Source: Thiorhodococcus minor (GTDB lineage: Bacteria; Pseudomonadota; Gammaproteobacteria; Chromatiales; Chromatiaceae). From it: a stretch of 64,000 bases of DNA. The notes under the pieces are model-generated. The model was given only the letters and a program-made list of their open reading frames with translations, searched no databases and was not told the DNA's origin. Shown here in pieces: positions 50,883 through 60,775 of this stretch (positions are counted from its first letter, which is position 1; each line of letters starts with the position of its first letter). A program made the translations under genes and the position numbers. The stretch lies in the NCBI RefSeq assembly GCF_010820565.1, contig NZ_JAAIJQ010000004.1:1-64000 (forward strand). The letters are read 5' to 3'.

Positions 50883-53800
50883 TCAGGCTGTGCTGGCTTT
50901 GGGGGACTCTTCGGGCGGGCGCAGCTCCTTTGGCGAAAGCAGCATATAGAACGCGGGAACAACGAAAAGTGTAAAGAGTGTCCCGATCCCCAGGCCGGTG
51001 ACGATCACCAGTCCGATATCGAAGCGGCTCACGGCGCCCGGACCGCTTGCCGTCAGGAGCGGGATCATGGCGACGAGCATGGCGACCGTGGTCATGAGGA
51101 TGGGGCGCAGCCGAATCGCCGATGCCTGCTCGACCGCGTCCTGCTTGGAGAGGCCCTGTTTCTCACGCACCTGGTTGGCGAACTCCACGATGAGGATGCC
51201 GTTCTTGGCCACCAGGCCGATCAGGGTGATGAGCCCGACCTGGGTGTAGATATTGACGCTCGCGAAGCCGAGGAACAGAAAGGCCATGGCGCCGGCGATG
51301 GACAGGGGCACCGACATGAGGATGACGAAGGGATCGCGCCAGCTCTCGAACTGGGCCGCCAGCACCAGGTAGATGATGAGGAGCGAGAGGAAGAAGGTCA
51401 CCTCGAGCGCGGCGCCCTCGCTCTTGAACTGGCGCGATTCGCCCTTGTAGTCCCAACGCACTCCGCGCGGAAAGAGCGCTTCCGACGCTTGCTCCAGGTA
51501 CCTCAGGGCATCGCCCAAGGTGACGCCGGGCACCATGACGCCGGAAAGGGTGATGGCGTTGAGCTGCTGGAACTGCATGCGCTTGGATGGCTCGACCTGC
51601 TGTGAGAAATCGACCAGCGCGGCCAGGGGCACCAGCTCGCCGGAGGCGCTGCGCAGGTAGAAGTCCCCAATCTCACCTGTGTCGTTGCGGAATTTCTGGG
51701 CGACTTGGGGGATGACCTTGTAGCTGCGTCCCTCGAGACTGAACCAATTCACGTAGTTGTCGTTCAGAAGCGACGAGAGACTCTTGCCGAGGTCTTGCAT
51801 GCTGATGCCGAGGTCGCCCGCGAGATCCCGATCCACCTCGATGAGGGTGCGCGGCCGCTCGAACTTCACGTCCTGCTGCAAGAACATGAACTGACCGCTC
51901 TGCATGGCCTTGCCGAGCAATTGGCCGGAGAGGGCGTTCAGCTCCTCATAGGAGCGGTCGGAGACCATGACGAACTCGACCGGAATGCCGCGGCCGGGTG
52001 TCGGCAGACTGGGCCTGGGGAAGACCACCGTCTGCAAGCCGGCTACCTGGCTGAGGGCGCCTTGCAGCTGGGGCTGCACCTCCATTTGCGAGCGCTCGCG
52101 CTCGGAGGGCGGAGGCATCTTGAAGCCCCCGAAGGTCGTGCTCTGGTCGCCGCCGAATCCCGCCAGGATGAAGCTCTCCTTGTACTCCGGGATGGCCTCG
52201 AAGATGGGCAGGATCTCCTTCACGTAGCGCAGGTCGTAGTCGATGGTGGCGGTCTGAGGCGCGGTGGCCATCATGAAGAGGATGCTCTGGTCCTCGGTCG
52301 GGGCGAGCTCCTTCTTGGTCATGCCGTACATGGCATAGATGGCGCCCAGAATCACGATGGCGACCAGCACGGTGGCGGCGGGGTAGCGCAGCCAGCGGTG
52401 CAGCAGGCCGCGGTAGCCGCCGGCCAGTCGCTCGAAGGTGTGCTCGACCCAGCGCTCGAAGCGCCCCTGGCGCTCGCCGCTGACGAGCACCTTGGACGCC
52501 AGCATGGGCGACAGGGTGAGCGCCACGACACCTGAGATGAGCACGGCGCCGGCGAGCGTGAAGGCGAACTCGGTGAAGAGTGAGCCGACCAGGCCGCCCA
52601 TGAAGCCGATGGGGGCATAGACCGCAACCAGGGTCGTGGTCATGGCGATGATGGGGATCGCCAGCTCGCGCGCGGCGTCGATGGCTGCCGTGAAGCGCGG
52701 CTTGCCCATCTCGAGATGGCGGTGCACGTTCTCGACCACCACGATGGCGTCGTCGACCACCAGCCCGATGGCGAGCACCATGGCGAGCAGGGTCAGCAGG
52801 TTGACCGAGAACCCCATCAGCAGCATCAGGAAGCCGGCGCCGATGATGGACAGCGGCACGGCGACCGATGGCACCAGGGCCGCGCGGATCGAGCCGAGCG
52901 ACAGGAAGATGACGAAGAGCACGATGAGCACCGCCTCGGCGAGGGTCTTGAAGACCTCCGCGATGGAGTCCTCGATGAACTCGCTGGCGTCGTAGGCGGT
53001 CTTGGCGCTCAGGCCCTCTGGAAACTGGGTGCGCAGCTCGGGGATGAGGTCGCGCACGCGCTCGGCGACGTCGAGCGGATTCGAGCCTGGCGTCTGCTCG
53101 ATGGCGATAAAGATCGCGGGGATGCCCTTATAGAGGGTGCTGGAGTCATAGTCCGCGGCGCCGAGCTCGACGTCGGCGATGTCGTCGAGCCGCACGAGCG
53201 CGCCGTTCTCGGCGCCCACGACCAGGCGGCGGAAGTCCTCGACGCTGCTGACGTCCGTCGTGGCCGAGAGGTCCACCTGGACCATCTCGCCGCGGATGTT
53301 GCCGACGCCCGTCAGGTAGTTGTTGCTCTCGAGCACCTGGGTGACGTCTGTGCCGCTGACGCCGAGCGCGGCCATGCGCGCCGGATCCAGCCAGATGCGC
53401 ATGGCGTAGGTCTTGTTGCCGATCAGCTCCGCCTTGGCGACGCCCTCGAGCGCCTGCAGCTGCGGCTGAGCGACGCGCAGCAGGTAGTCCGTGATCTGCG
53501 GCAGGCTCATCTCCTCGCTGTAGAAGGCGAGATACATGAGCGCCGTGGTGCTCCCGGTGGTGGAATCGATGACCGGGTTCTGTGCCGCTTCCGGCAGGAC
53601 GTTGAGCTGGCTGGCGACCTTGGCCTGGATCTCGGCCACGGCGGCATTGGGGTCATAGTTCAGCCGCATGTGGGCCTCGATCACCGAGGTGCCCGCCGAG
53701 CTGGTCGCCGAGAGATAGTCGATCCCGTCGGCCTCGGCGATCGCCTGCTGCAGCGGCGTGGTGATGAAGCCCTGCACCAGCTCGCTGCTGGCGCCCGGAT

Positions 53801-53951
53801 AGGCCGTGCTGACCGAGACGACGGTATTCTTGGTCTCCGGGTACTGGCGCACCTCGAGGCCGAGGAAGGCGCGCACGCCCAGGATGAAGATCAGCAGACT
53901 GACGACGGTCGCGAGGACGGGCCGCCGAACGAAGATGTCGGTGAAGCTCAT
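50883..53951 (-). CDS. RND efflux pump inner-membrane transporter (HAE1 type)
   Basis: 1022 residues, full length for an AcrB/MexB relative. Opening MSFTDIFVRRPVLATVVSLL; the proton-relay Asp pair in IGLVVDDAIVVVENV; twelve membrane helices in two halves with large periplasmic loops; the NGILIVEFANQ repeat motif in the second half. It expels hydrophobic compounds by proton exchange. Its ATG overlaps the stop of the adaptor gene (ATGA, 53948-53951). No outer-membrane channel gene follows; a shared TolC would be needed. Confidence 0.95.
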   Translation of the reverse strand: MSFTDIFVRRPVLATVVSLLIFILGVRAFLGLEVRQYPETKNTVVSVSTAYPGASSELVQGFITTPLQQAIAEADGIDYLSATSSAGTSVIEAHMRLNYDPNAAVAEIQAKVASQLNVLPEAAQNPVIDSTTGSTTALMYLAFYSEEMSLPQITDYLLRVAQPQLQALEGVAKAELIGNKTYAMRIWLDPARMAALGVSGTDVTQVLESNNYLTGVGNIRGEMVQVDLSATTDVSSVEDFRRLVVGAENGALVRLDDIADVELGAADYDSSTLYKGIPAIFIAIEQTPGSNPLDVAERVRDLIPELRTQFPEGLSAKTAYDASEFIEDSIAEVFKTLAEAVLIVLFVIFLSLGSIRAALVPSVAVPLSIIGAGFLMLLMGFSVNLLTLLAMVLAIGLVVDDAIVVVENVHRHLEMGKPRFTAAIDAARELAIPIIAMTTTLVAVYAPIGFMGGLVGSLFTEFAFTLAGAVLISGVVALTLSPMLASKVLVSGERQGRFERWVEHTFERLAGGYRGLLHRWLRYPAATVLVAIVILGAIYAMYGMTKKELAPTEDQSILFMMATAPQTATIDYDLRYVKEILPIFEAIPEYKESFILAGFGGDQSTTFGGFKMPPPSERERSQMEVQPQLQGALSQVAGLQTVVFPRPSLPTPGRGIPVEFVMVSDRSYEELNALSGQLLGKAMQSGQFMFLQQDVKFERPRTLIEVDRDLAGDLGISMQDLGKSLSSLLNDNYVNWFSLEGRSYKVIPQVAQKFRNDTGEIGDFYLRSASGELVPLAALVDFSQQVEPSKRMQFQQLNAITLSGVMVPGVTLGDALRYLEQASEALFPRGVRWDYKGESRQFKSEGAALEVTFFLSLLIIYLVLAAQFESWRDPFVILMSVPLSIAGAMAFLFLGFASVNIYTQVGLITLIGLVAKNGILIVEFANQVREKQGLSKQDAVEQASAIRLRPILMTTVAMLVAMIPLLTASGPGAVSRFDIGLVIVTGLGIGTLFTLFVVPAFYMLLSPKELRPPEESPKASTA

Positions 53952-55066
53952 GGGGTCGATGCGCTGGGCGTTGGCCCTTGATGCGAGCCTGTACTCGGCG
54001 CCTCCTCCTTGATGCGGATCTCTTGGCCGTTGGTGAGCTTCACCTGGCCCGCGAGCACGACTGTATCACCATCGGCGAGCCCCTCCAGCACGGCGACACG
54101 GCCGCCGCGGGCATCGCCGGTGCGAATTTGGCGGCGTTGGACCTGCGGCTTGCCCTCTACCTCACGGACGAGGTAAACGGAGTCGCCGTAGGTGCTGAAG
54201 GTGATGGCCTCGCGGGGCAGCGTGAGCGTCTCGCCCCTGGTCGGCAGGAGCGTGGTGACGCGGGCGAACATCCCCGGGCGGAGTGCCAGATCCTGGTTCG
54301 TGAATCTGGCCCTGACCTGGACGTTGCGCGTCCCCTGATCGATCGCCGGGCTGATGGCCTCGATGCGGCCGCTGAAGACCCGGTCAGGATAGGCGGCGAC
54401 GCGCGCCTGGACCTCTTGACCCTTGGTCAGCACGGCGAGGTGACGCTCCGGAAGACTGTAATCGACGAACGTCGGATCCAAGGCCTGCAGGGAGACGATG
54501 CTCGAGCCGGCGGGCAGGTACTGTCCCAGGTTGACCTGGCGAATACCGAGCTGTCCCGAGAAGGGGGCGCGGATCGCCTTCTTCTCGATGGTGGCCCGCT
54601 TGGCCTTGACCTGGGCCCTGGCTTGATCGAGGGCCGCCGTGATCTCGTCGACGTCGCCTTGGGCGACGGCGCGGTCCTTCAAGAGGCTGCGATTGCGCTT
54701 GAGCTTGATCCCTGCCAATCGCTCCGCGGCCAACAGCCCGTCGAGATCGGCGCGATCGACTTCATCGTCCAGCCGGATCAGGATCTGACCCTTGGTGACC
54801 ATGGCGCCAGACTCGAACAGGATCTCCTGGACCTGCCCCGGCACCTGATTGTTGACCAGGGTGCCCTGGACCGCCTGCACGGTTCCTACTGCCTTGAGAC
54901 TCGGCTGCCAGGTCTCGGAGGTGACATGGGTGACCGAGACCACGGGTGCGGGCCTGGGCCGGGAAGCGCCCGCCATCTCTTTCTGTATCTGCGTGTACTT
55001 GATGAAGGCCAAGCCGCCGACGATGGCGAGCAGTGCGATGAGAACCAAGAGGAAGCGGGAGATCAT
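53948..55066 (-). CDS. RND efflux periplasmic adaptor (membrane-fusion protein)
   Basis: 372 residues. An N-terminal membrane helix (about 4-22) rather than a lipobox, a lipoyl/barrel-sandwich domain (VQEILFESGAMVTKGQILIRLD ... RAPFSGQLGIRQVNLGQYL), a helical hairpin (about 115-165) and beta-barrel domains. ATG 55066 begins MISRFLLVLIAL; the frame is open to 55108. Partner of the RND pump by the 4-bp overlap. Confidence 0.93.
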   Translation of the reverse strand: MISRFLLVLIALLAIVGGLAFIKYTQIQKEMAGASRPRPAPVVSVTHVTSETWQPSLKAVGTVQAVQGTLVNNQVPGQVQEILFESGAMVTKGQILIRLDDEVDRADLDGLLAAERLAGIKLKRNRSLLKDRAVAQGDVDEITAALDQARAQVKAKRATIEKKAIRAPFSGQLGIRQVNLGQYLPAGSSIVSLQALDPTFVDYSLPERHLAVLTKGQEVQARVAAYPDRVFSGRIEAISPAIDQGTRNVQVRARFTNQDLALRPGMFARVTTLLPTRGETLTLPREAITFSTYGDSVYLVREVEGKPQVQRRQIRTGDARGGRVAVLEGLADGDTVVLAGQVKLTNGQEIRIKEEAPSTGSHQGPTPSASTP

Positions 55067-55402
55067 GGGCAGTAGCTGAGCCTTGTGGGGCCGGTGGACC
55101 GAATCCATGGGCGGCTTGCGGCGGGCGAGGGGACGGCTGCAGGGGATGAGCGCCCCACCTCGGGCGCCATTATTGAGCCTGTGCGCGCCGATCCGCGGTG
55201 CCGCAATCCGAAGGCCTTCCAGTCGGCGGCTCGCGAGCGACCTCGGATGCCGGATGCACTGTCCCCTGCTCCTGGTCGCTATGATGCTAGAAAGCGCGCG
55301 CGCCTGCCAGCGATGGGTCAGAAGCGCATCGACGCCGATCGCTGGCGGCCGACCGCGCCTTCTCTACACGCCTTGGCGGCTTCAAGAAGGAGCATTGTGA
55401 TC
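55067..55402. other. Divergent promoter region
   Basis: 336 bp between the efflux operon and the methyltransferase gene. No regulator gene and no clear operator seen. Confidence 0.5.
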
Positions 55403-56125
55403 ATGAGCTTGCAATTCAAAATCAACGACCCGGAGGCCTACCGCAGCTGCGGCGAGCTGGACGTGATGCGGGACCTGCTGCGCGTCGCGGGAAGACGCGT
55501 CATCGAGCTGGGCTGTGGCGCCGCCTGGATGACCAGGCAGCTTGTCGAGCAGCTGGATGCGGCGCAGGTCACGGCGACCGAGGTGGACCGGATTCAGCAT
55601 GCGAAGAACCTGGAGATCCAGGATCTGCCCAAGGTGAGCTTTCGGCTGGGTGGCGCGGAGGCCATCGACGCGCCGGACGCCAGCTATGACGTCGCCCTGA
55701 TGCTGAAGTCGCTCCACCATGTTCCCGTGGACCGGATGGACCAGGCGCTCCGGGAGATCCACCGGGTGCTCGTCCCAGGTGGACTGCTCTATGTCTCGGA
55801 GCCCGTCTACTGGGGACCCTTCAACGAGGTGATGCGCCTCATCCACGACGAGCGCGAGGTGCGGATCGCCGCCTTCGAGGGGTTGCGGCGGTCGGCCGAC
55901 GCAGGTCTATTCCAGCTTGAGCGTGAGGTCTTCTACCAGGCGGAGGGCGTCTACCCGGACTGGGACAGCTTCGCGGGCAGATTCCTGCATGTCACCCACA
56001 CCGAGCATGATCTCGACGACGCGCAGATTGCGCGCGTTCGAACGGCGTTCGAGCGGCATCTCAGGCCCGAGGGCGCAGGCTTCATGAAGCCGCACCGGGT
56101 CGACCTGCTCCGCCGGGTGTCTTAG
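55403..56125 (+). CDS. SAM-dependent class I methyltransferase
   Basis: 240 residues of the Methyltransf_11 type: motif I VIELGCGAAWMTRQL, motif II acidic residue in TATEVDRIQH, motif post-I/IV YDVALMLKSLHHV and motif LVPGGLLYVSEP. Substrate unknown. AAGGAG at 55387-55392 suits GTG 55397 (4 bases) or ATG 55403 (10 bases). Stands alone. Confidence 0.88.
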   Translation: MSLQFKINDPEAYRSCGELDVMRDLLRVAGRRVIELGCGAAWMTRQLVEQLDAAQVTATEVDRIQHAKNLEIQDLPKVSFRLGGAEAIDAPDASYDVALMLKSLHHVPVDRMDQALREIHRVLVPGGLLYVSEPVYWGPFNEVMRLIHDEREVRIAAFEGLRRSADAGLFQLEREVFYQAEGVYPDWDSFAGRFLHVTHTEHDLDDAQIARVRTAFERHLRPEGAGFMKPHRVDLLRRVS

Positions 56126-56176
56126 ACGCTGCTTGGATCCCTGCATGCCGAGACCGCGGAGCGGTCTATCTCGACT

Positions 56177-56271
56177 TGGACAGGATCAACAGGAAGTCTC
56201 AAGGTTTACAGGATTCATATAAGGCGTTCTTTTACCCAACGAAATCCTGTCAATCCTGCAAATCCTGTCCA
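56177..56271. repeat. Inverted array of 9-bp ACAGGAT repeats
   Basis: TGGACAGGAT (56177-56186) is inverted at 56262-56271. Next to each end further ACAGGA or TCCTGT copies occur at about 9-bp steps (right side: ATCCTGTCA ATCCTGCAA ATCCTGTCC). Similar runs are known to me from intergenic DNA of several proteobacteria. It sits 51 bp after the methyltransferase stop and may end that transcript. Confidence 0.65.
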
Positions 56272-56362
56272 TTTCTGACGCGCGGTTTCCGAAGACGGGA
56301 CGACCATCTTCAGACCACTTCTCGACTCGCTTACAGCCTCTGCGTCTCGCCTCAGGCGGGCA

Positions 56363-57598
56363 TCAAGCCCGGTCTGAGGCGCTTCGCGGCTCGCCGCCCG
56401 AGCGCCGCGATCCAGCTCCTGTCAGCACCGACTTGGCCTCGTTGACCTTGGCAGCGAGGTAGTCGGAGCCGCCGCGGTCTGGGTGTAGTCGCTGGATGAG
56501 GCGTCGATGGGCTGCCCGGACGGCTTCCTCGTCCTCGTCCGGGCCGATGCCCAGGATCGCGCATGCCTCCGAGCCATCCATTGCGCGCGGCTCGGGTGCG
56601 GCTCTCGTCTCCGGACGTTGATTCGGCGGCGGCCTGTGGAAGACATGGCCGCGCGCCTGGCTCAGATAGACCTCGAGCGCCTCGGCGGAATCCGCGTCGG
56701 TCTGGTAGAAGGTTCCGAGCAGGTCGAGCAGCTCCTCGGTGGCGACCTCCTCCAGGCTGCGACCCCGCGATGGCCCGGCGAGGATCTCTCCGTTGATGCG
56801 GCCGGACAGATGATCGATCGTCAGCAGGACATGGCGGGTGGCCACTCTCGACTGATGCGGCCCTTGGTAATTGCTCGCGGGCTTCAGCTCGCGCAGCCAC
56901 ATCGCCGTGGCACCGGCCACGGCGCTCGGCATGAGAATGAAATTGAGGATCGGCACCATGCCGAGCCCAGCGGCCGCGGCGCCGAACCCGAGACTCAGGG
57001 TACGGCGCTCGCCGAGCCGTTGGCGCATCTCGCGGAACTTGAGACCGTGATTGCCCATCGGGTAGTCGCAGTACTGCACGGCGAGGATCCAGGCCGTGTA
57101 GAGGAACCACAGCGGCGGGCCGGCGACAGGCACCAGCATGAGCAGCAAGAAGGGGATGGCGAGAAGCGTGGCGTAGAGGATCTTCTTCAGCTCGTCGATC
57201 AGGGTCGGGATAAGCTCGGTCAACAAGCGCCGATAGTCGTTGTCTTGCTCGAGGGGGCGCCCAGTGAGCATCAGCTCGACCTTTTCGGCCAGCAGATTGT
57301 TGAAGGGCGAGGCGATCAGGTTGGCGACCATTCCGAAGGTGTAGAAGACCACCACCAGCATGACCAGAATGAAGACCGGCCAGAGCAGCCAGTCCAGCCA
57401 ACCGAGCCAGCTCGGCACCTTGGAGTCCAGGAGCGCCATGAGCGCTTCGAATTGGGCGACGCCGGCGTAGATGGCGCCGGTGAAGACGAGGATGTTCACC
57501 AGCAGTGGAACGACGACGAAGGGCCGCAGTCCGGGCCGGCTGATGAGCTTGACGCCCTGCAAGAGATAGCGGGCGCCTGAGAAGGCGTTCGTGAGCAT
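56363..57598 (-). CDS. CysZ-like sulfate permease fused to a J-domain protein
   Basis: 411 residues in one frame. Residues 1-237 match E. coli CysZ over its full length: PLLVNILVF, LLWPVFILVMLVVVFY, ANLIASPFNNLLAE, LWFLYTAWILAVQYCDYP, and ILMPSAVAGATAMW. Residues 250-395 match the cytosolic part of membrane-anchored J proteins: RVATRHVLLTIDHLSGRING, an LLDLL helix, and a J-like domain with the DnaK-stimulating H372-P-D (LIQRLHPDRGGSDY). In usual relatives this J protein has its own short membrane anchor, here replaced by CysZ. Thus sulfate import and an Hsp70-recruiting domain in one chain. Confidence 0.88.
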   Translation of the reverse strand: MLTNAFSGARYLLQGVKLISRPGLRPFVVVPLLVNILVFTGAIYAGVAQFEALMALLDSKVPSWLGWLDWLLWPVFILVMLVVVFYTFGMVANLIASPFNNLLAEKVELMLTGRPLEQDNDYRRLLTELIPTLIDELKKILYATLLAIPFLLLMLVPVAGPPLWFLYTAWILAVQYCDYPMGNHGLKFREMRQRLGERRTLSLGFGAAAAGLGMVPILNFILMPSAVAGATAMWLRELKPASNYQGPHQSRVATRHVLLTIDHLSGRINGEILAGPSRGRSLEEVATEELLDLLGTFYQTDADSAEALEVYLSQARGHVFHRPPPNQRPETRAAPEPRAMDGSEACAILGIGPDEDEEAVRAAHRRLIQRLHPDRGGSDYLAAKVNEAKSVLTGAGSRRSGGEPRSASDRA

Positions 57599-58054
57599 AG
57601 GTCTCTGTGAAGCGGTTATCCGCCTGTGTGTCTCCAGATGGCTGCGCGTTCTGCCGAGCCGTCGGCTCGCGGCGCGCTGCGAGATCGTCTTCCAAGGGGC
57701 GGAGTCCGGACGCTGTCGGGTCCGAGTCGGACCAAGGGGGATAGGCCTCCAGTATAACCGGCATGTCCCCTGATCTGGTGACGCTACCAGGTCTGCCGCA
57801 TCCCTGCCTTGGGCAGGTGCTCACATGGTCGACGTTGGCGTGAGATCCCGACCGTTCCTAAGATATTCTCGGCAAAATCAGAAATCTAGCCCGAGACGGG
57901 TCATCCTTTGTGCATGTCGAGCGATTGTGCATGTCACATGATTCTGCATGTCCCGCAATTCTGCATGTCGAGCAATGGCTTGGGAAGGCGCGGTGATGGG
58001 TGCGCCCGATCCGGGCGAAGCGGAAAGCCCGGCGTCAGGCGCAAGGGCGTCGCG
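57599..58054. other. Upstream region of the CysZ-J gene with 17-bp repeats
   Basis: 456 bp. Contains the four direct repeats at 57909-57976; no gene. No CysB-type site was recognised. Confidence 0.55.
57909..57976. repeat. Four 17-bp direct repeats (TGCATGTC core)
   Basis: Contiguous units at 57909, 57926, 57943 and 57960, all of form T(G/C)TGCATGTC then 7 variable bases ending in AT. They are iteron-like, 310 bp upstream of the CysZ-J start and 79 bp past the hydrolase stop. Confidence 0.85.
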
Positions 58055-58786
58055 CTAGCCGGCCAGGATCTGGGCCAGCTGCGCGGGACACTCGAGGAGC
58101 GGGTTGTGTCCGACCTCGGGGAGAACATGAAGCTCGGTCTCCGGCCGCAGCTCTACAACCTGGTGCGCGATCCCAAGAAACCTGGCGTCCGCGCCGCCAA
58201 CCACCCAGCGCAGCTGCCCTGGGTAGGCGCGCAGCGCCGACCAGGTGCTCGGCATGGCGCCCAAACCAGTCGCTCTCAGGCTGGCGGCCAAGCCGGGCGC
58301 CCGTTGACTCAGCCGGCGCTGGCGTTGACGCAGCAGAGTCTCGGCCGGCAGCCGGGACTGGCTGGCGAAGAGCGGCTGGGCCTCCCAGGCCGCGACGAAG
58401 GCGGCGATTCCTTGTGCTTCCAGGAGGTGGATCCAGCGCGCGTCCTGCCGCAGCCGTGCAGCCCGCTCGGCCGGATCGCTCAGTCCTGGGTGTGCGGAAA
58501 CGATGGTCGCGCGCCGGAAGCGCAGAGGCGCCCGGGCAAGCATGCCGAGCGCGATACGTCCCCCGAGCGAGTAGCCGGCAATCTCGGTGATGCTCTGCGG
58601 CAAAGCGGCCAGCAGGGAGTGGACGACGCACTCGAAATCGCCTTCCGGGGCGGCCGCATCGCCGTGTCCGGGCAGATCCATGGCGAGCCAGCCACCCGAC
58701 GTCGGGCCGGGGAGACTGGAGCGCCAATCCTCCTTGTCGCCGGTGAAGCCATGCAGAAGCAGGCAGCCGGTCCGGCCTCGGCTCAG
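58055..58786 (-). CDS. MenH/BioH-like alpha/beta hydrolase, apparent CTG start
   Basis: 243 residues from CTG 58786. The first in-frame ATG (58681) would remove the oxyanion-hole segment [14 protein letters not shown] that the family needs; between it and an upstream in-frame stop there is no ATG, GTG or TTG. CTG 58786 overlaps the folE2 TGA (CTGA) and has GGAGG 7 bases before it, so it is the likely start. Other motifs: DLPGHG, nucleophile in [10 protein letters not shown], and C-terminal EVGHNPLLE with the catalytic His. MenH-like proteins hydrolyse or eliminate small acyl or keto compounds; the substrate here is unknown. Confidence 0.85.
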   Translation of the reverse strand: MSRGRTGCLLLHGFTGDKEDWRSSLPGPTSGGWLAMDLPGHGDAAAPEGDFECVVHSLLAALPQSITEIAGYSLGGRIALGMLARAPLRFRRATIVSAHPGLSDPAERAARLRQDARWIHLLEAQGIAAFVAAWEAQPLFASQSRLPAETLLRQRQRRLSQRAPGLAASLRATGLGAMPSTWSALRAYPGQLRWVVGGADARFLGIAHQVVELRPETELHVLPEVGHNPLLECPAQLAQILAG

Positions 58787-59637
58787 AGCGATGCCTCCGC
58801 GGTCTGCGCCTCCTGCTCCTTGTCACGCTCGATCAGGGCATAGGCCGAATGGTTGTGGATGGACTCGAAGTTCTCGGCCTCGACCACGTAGGCCAGGATG
58901 CGGTCGTCGGCGTTCAATCGTCTGGCGACATCCCGCACCATGTCCTCGACGAACTTGGGGTTGTCGTAGGCGCGCTCGGTGACGAACTTCTCGTCCGGCC
59001 GCTTGAGGAGTCCGAAGAGCTCGGACGAGGCCTCTTGCTCGACCATCTCGATGATCTCTTCGAGCCAGATGAACGCCTGCGCCCGCACCTGAACCGTGAC
59101 GTGCGAGCGCTGATTGTGCGCTCCGTAGGAGGAGATCTCCTTGGAGCAGGGGCAGAGACTGGTGACCGGGATGACCACCTTGATCTCCAGCTTGGGCTCG
59201 CCGTGACGGATCTCGCCGACGAAGGTCACGTCGTAGTCGAGCAGGCTCCGGACACCGGACACGGGGGCCTTCTTGTTGATGAAGAAGGGAAAGCGCATCT
59301 CGATGTGGCCAGCCTCGGACTCCAGCCGCTCGGACATCTCCGCGAGCATCTCCTTGAACGAGGGGACGCTGATCTCACGCTCGTGATTGTTCAGGATCTG
59401 CACGAACCTGGACATATGCGTGCCCTTGAAGTCGTGCGGGAGATAGACGTACATGTTGAAGGCCGCGACCGTGTGCTGCTCCATGCCGCTGCGCTCGCGC
59501 ACGCGCACGGGGTGGCGGATGTTCTTGATGCCCACCTTGTCGATAGCGATGCGGCGCGTGTCGGTGCTCCCTTGCACGTCGGCGATCTCGCCCTCCGCGG
59601 TCGGGACACTGCACCTGGTCTTGAGCGATTGCTCCAT
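58783..59637 (-). CDS. folE2: GTP cyclohydrolase FolE2 (type IB)
   Basis: 284 residues. Converts GTP to dihydroneopterin triphosphate for folate and related pathways, using a metal other than Zn when zinc is scarce. The metal/active-site segment [19 protein letters not shown] is present. ATG 59637 (MEQSLKTRC) follows GAGGAATT; the frame is open to 59679. Coupled to the downstream hydrolase by the CTGA overlap. No Zur box was recognised upstream. Confidence 0.93.
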   Translation of the reverse strand: MEQSLKTRCSVPTAEGEIADVQGSTDTRRIAIDKVGIKNIRHPVRVRERSGMEQHTVAAFNMYVYLPHDFKGTHMSRFVQILNNHEREISVPSFKEMLAEMSERLESEAGHIEMRFPFFINKKAPVSGVRSLLDYDVTFVGEIRHGEPKLEIKVVIPVTSLCPCSKEISSYGAHNQRSHVTVQVRAQAFIWLEEIIEMVEQEASSELFGLLKRPDEKFVTERAYDNPKFVEDMVRDVARRLNADDRILAYVVEAENFESIHNHSAYALIERDKEQEAQTAEASL

Positions 59638-59774
59638 AAACGAATTCCTCAACGGATCTTTACTGCCTGCTTTCGCCAAAGAGGTTGGGTCTGGGGCCTA
59701 CCAGGAAAAGCGGCGATGAGTGCGATGGAAGCATCTTTGGACGCGGGCTGGGCACTCGAGCTGGAGAATCGGCG

Positions 59775-59807
59775 GACCGCGAGGCGCCCACAGGGCGCCT
59801 CGCGGTC
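59775..59807. terminator. Strong 15-bp hairpin between ispA and folE2
   Basis: GACCGCGAGGCGCCC and its exact reverse complement flank a 3-base loop (ACA). It lies 75 bp past the ispA stop on the minus strand. No T-run on either side, so termination is likely but not certain. Confidence 0.6.
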
Positions 59808-59881
59808 TCGATGTGCGCTCTGTGAGGCGACGTCCGTCCGAAGCGGGGCCTCAGGTCGGCGACCTTGCCGCCGACTGCCGG

Positions 59882-60775
59882 CTAATGCTTGCGCTCGAGC
59901 AAGGCGTTGGCGACCCAGCGCAGCGGGTCTGCGGCGCCGCCGAAGACTTCCAGGGCGGCATGGGCCTCGTCGGTCAGGCGCTTCGCCATCTCCTTGGCCT
60001 CGGTCAGCCCGACGATGGCGGGGTAGGTCGCCTTGTTGAGCTCCAGGTCGCGGCCGGCGGTCTTGCCGATCTCGCTGGTGTCGCCCTCGACGTCCAGGAT
60101 GTCGTCCTTGATCTGGAAGGCTAGGCCGAGACACTTGGCGAAGTGATCGAGCCGCTCCGCGTGGTCCGGAACCACGTCACCCCGGGCCCTGATGCCCATC
60201 TGGACAGAGGCGCGGATGAGTGCGCCTGTCTTGTGGATGTGGATGTTCTCCAGCATGGCGACGTCTAGCGGCGTGCCCTCGGCCTCCAGGTCCATGGCCT
60301 GGCCGCCCACCATGCCGCGCGATCCGCTTGCGCGAGATAGGGTCTCCACCATGCGGATGCGCGACTCGGCCCTGAGCCCGGGCGCCTCGGCGAGGATCTG
60401 GAAGGCCAGCGTCTGCAGGGCGTCGCCGGCGAGAATGGCGGTGGCCTCGTCGAAGGCGCGGTGGCAGGTCGGGCGGCCGCGCCTGAGATCGTCGTCGTCC
60501 ATGGCTGGCAGGTCGTCATGGATGAGTGAGTAGGCATGGATCAGCTCGACGGAGGCCGCCGGACGGTCGAGCGCGTCGTTCTCGACCCCCATGGCCTCGC
60601 CTGCGGCGTAGGCGAGCAGGGGGCGGATGCGCTTGCCGGAGGCGAGCACGGTGTAGCGCATGGCCTCGTGCAGGCGCGACGGCTGCACGCTGACGGGTGG
60701 CAAGATCTCGTCGAGCGTTGACTCGGTGCGCGCGAGACAACGCGTCCGAAAGGCGTCGAAATTGTTTTGGGTCAT
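59882..60775 (-). CDS. ispA: Farnesyl/geranyl diphosphate synthase
   Basis: 297 residues. Chain-elongating prenyltransferase with the first Asp-rich motif DDLPAMDDD (87-95), GKRIRPLL, and the second motif KDDILD (about 222-227). Makes farnesyl diphosphate for quinones, sterol-like lipids and carotenoids. ATG overlaps the xseB stop (ATGA, 60772-60775). In many gammaproteobacteria dxs follows; here a hairpin and folE2 follow instead. Confidence 0.95.
   Translation of the reverse strand: MTQNNFDAFRTRCLARTESTLDEILPPVSVQPSRLHEAMRYTVLASGKRIRPLLAYAAGEAMGVENDALDRPAASVELIHAYSLIHDDLPAMDDDDLRRGRPTCHRAFDEATAILAGDALQTLAFQILAEAPGLRAESRIRMVETLSRASGSRGMVGGQAMDLEAEGTPLDVAMLENIHIHKTGALIRASVQMGIRARGDVVPDHAERLDHFAKCLGLAFQIKDDILDVEGDTSEIGKTAGRDLELNKATYPAIVGLTEAKEMAKRLTDEAHAALEVFGGAADPLRWVANALLERKH

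Noticed and set aside
57909-57976. Plasmid-type replication origin (iterons)
   Set aside because: No replication-initiator gene or AT-rich tract nearby, and the setting is chromosomal.
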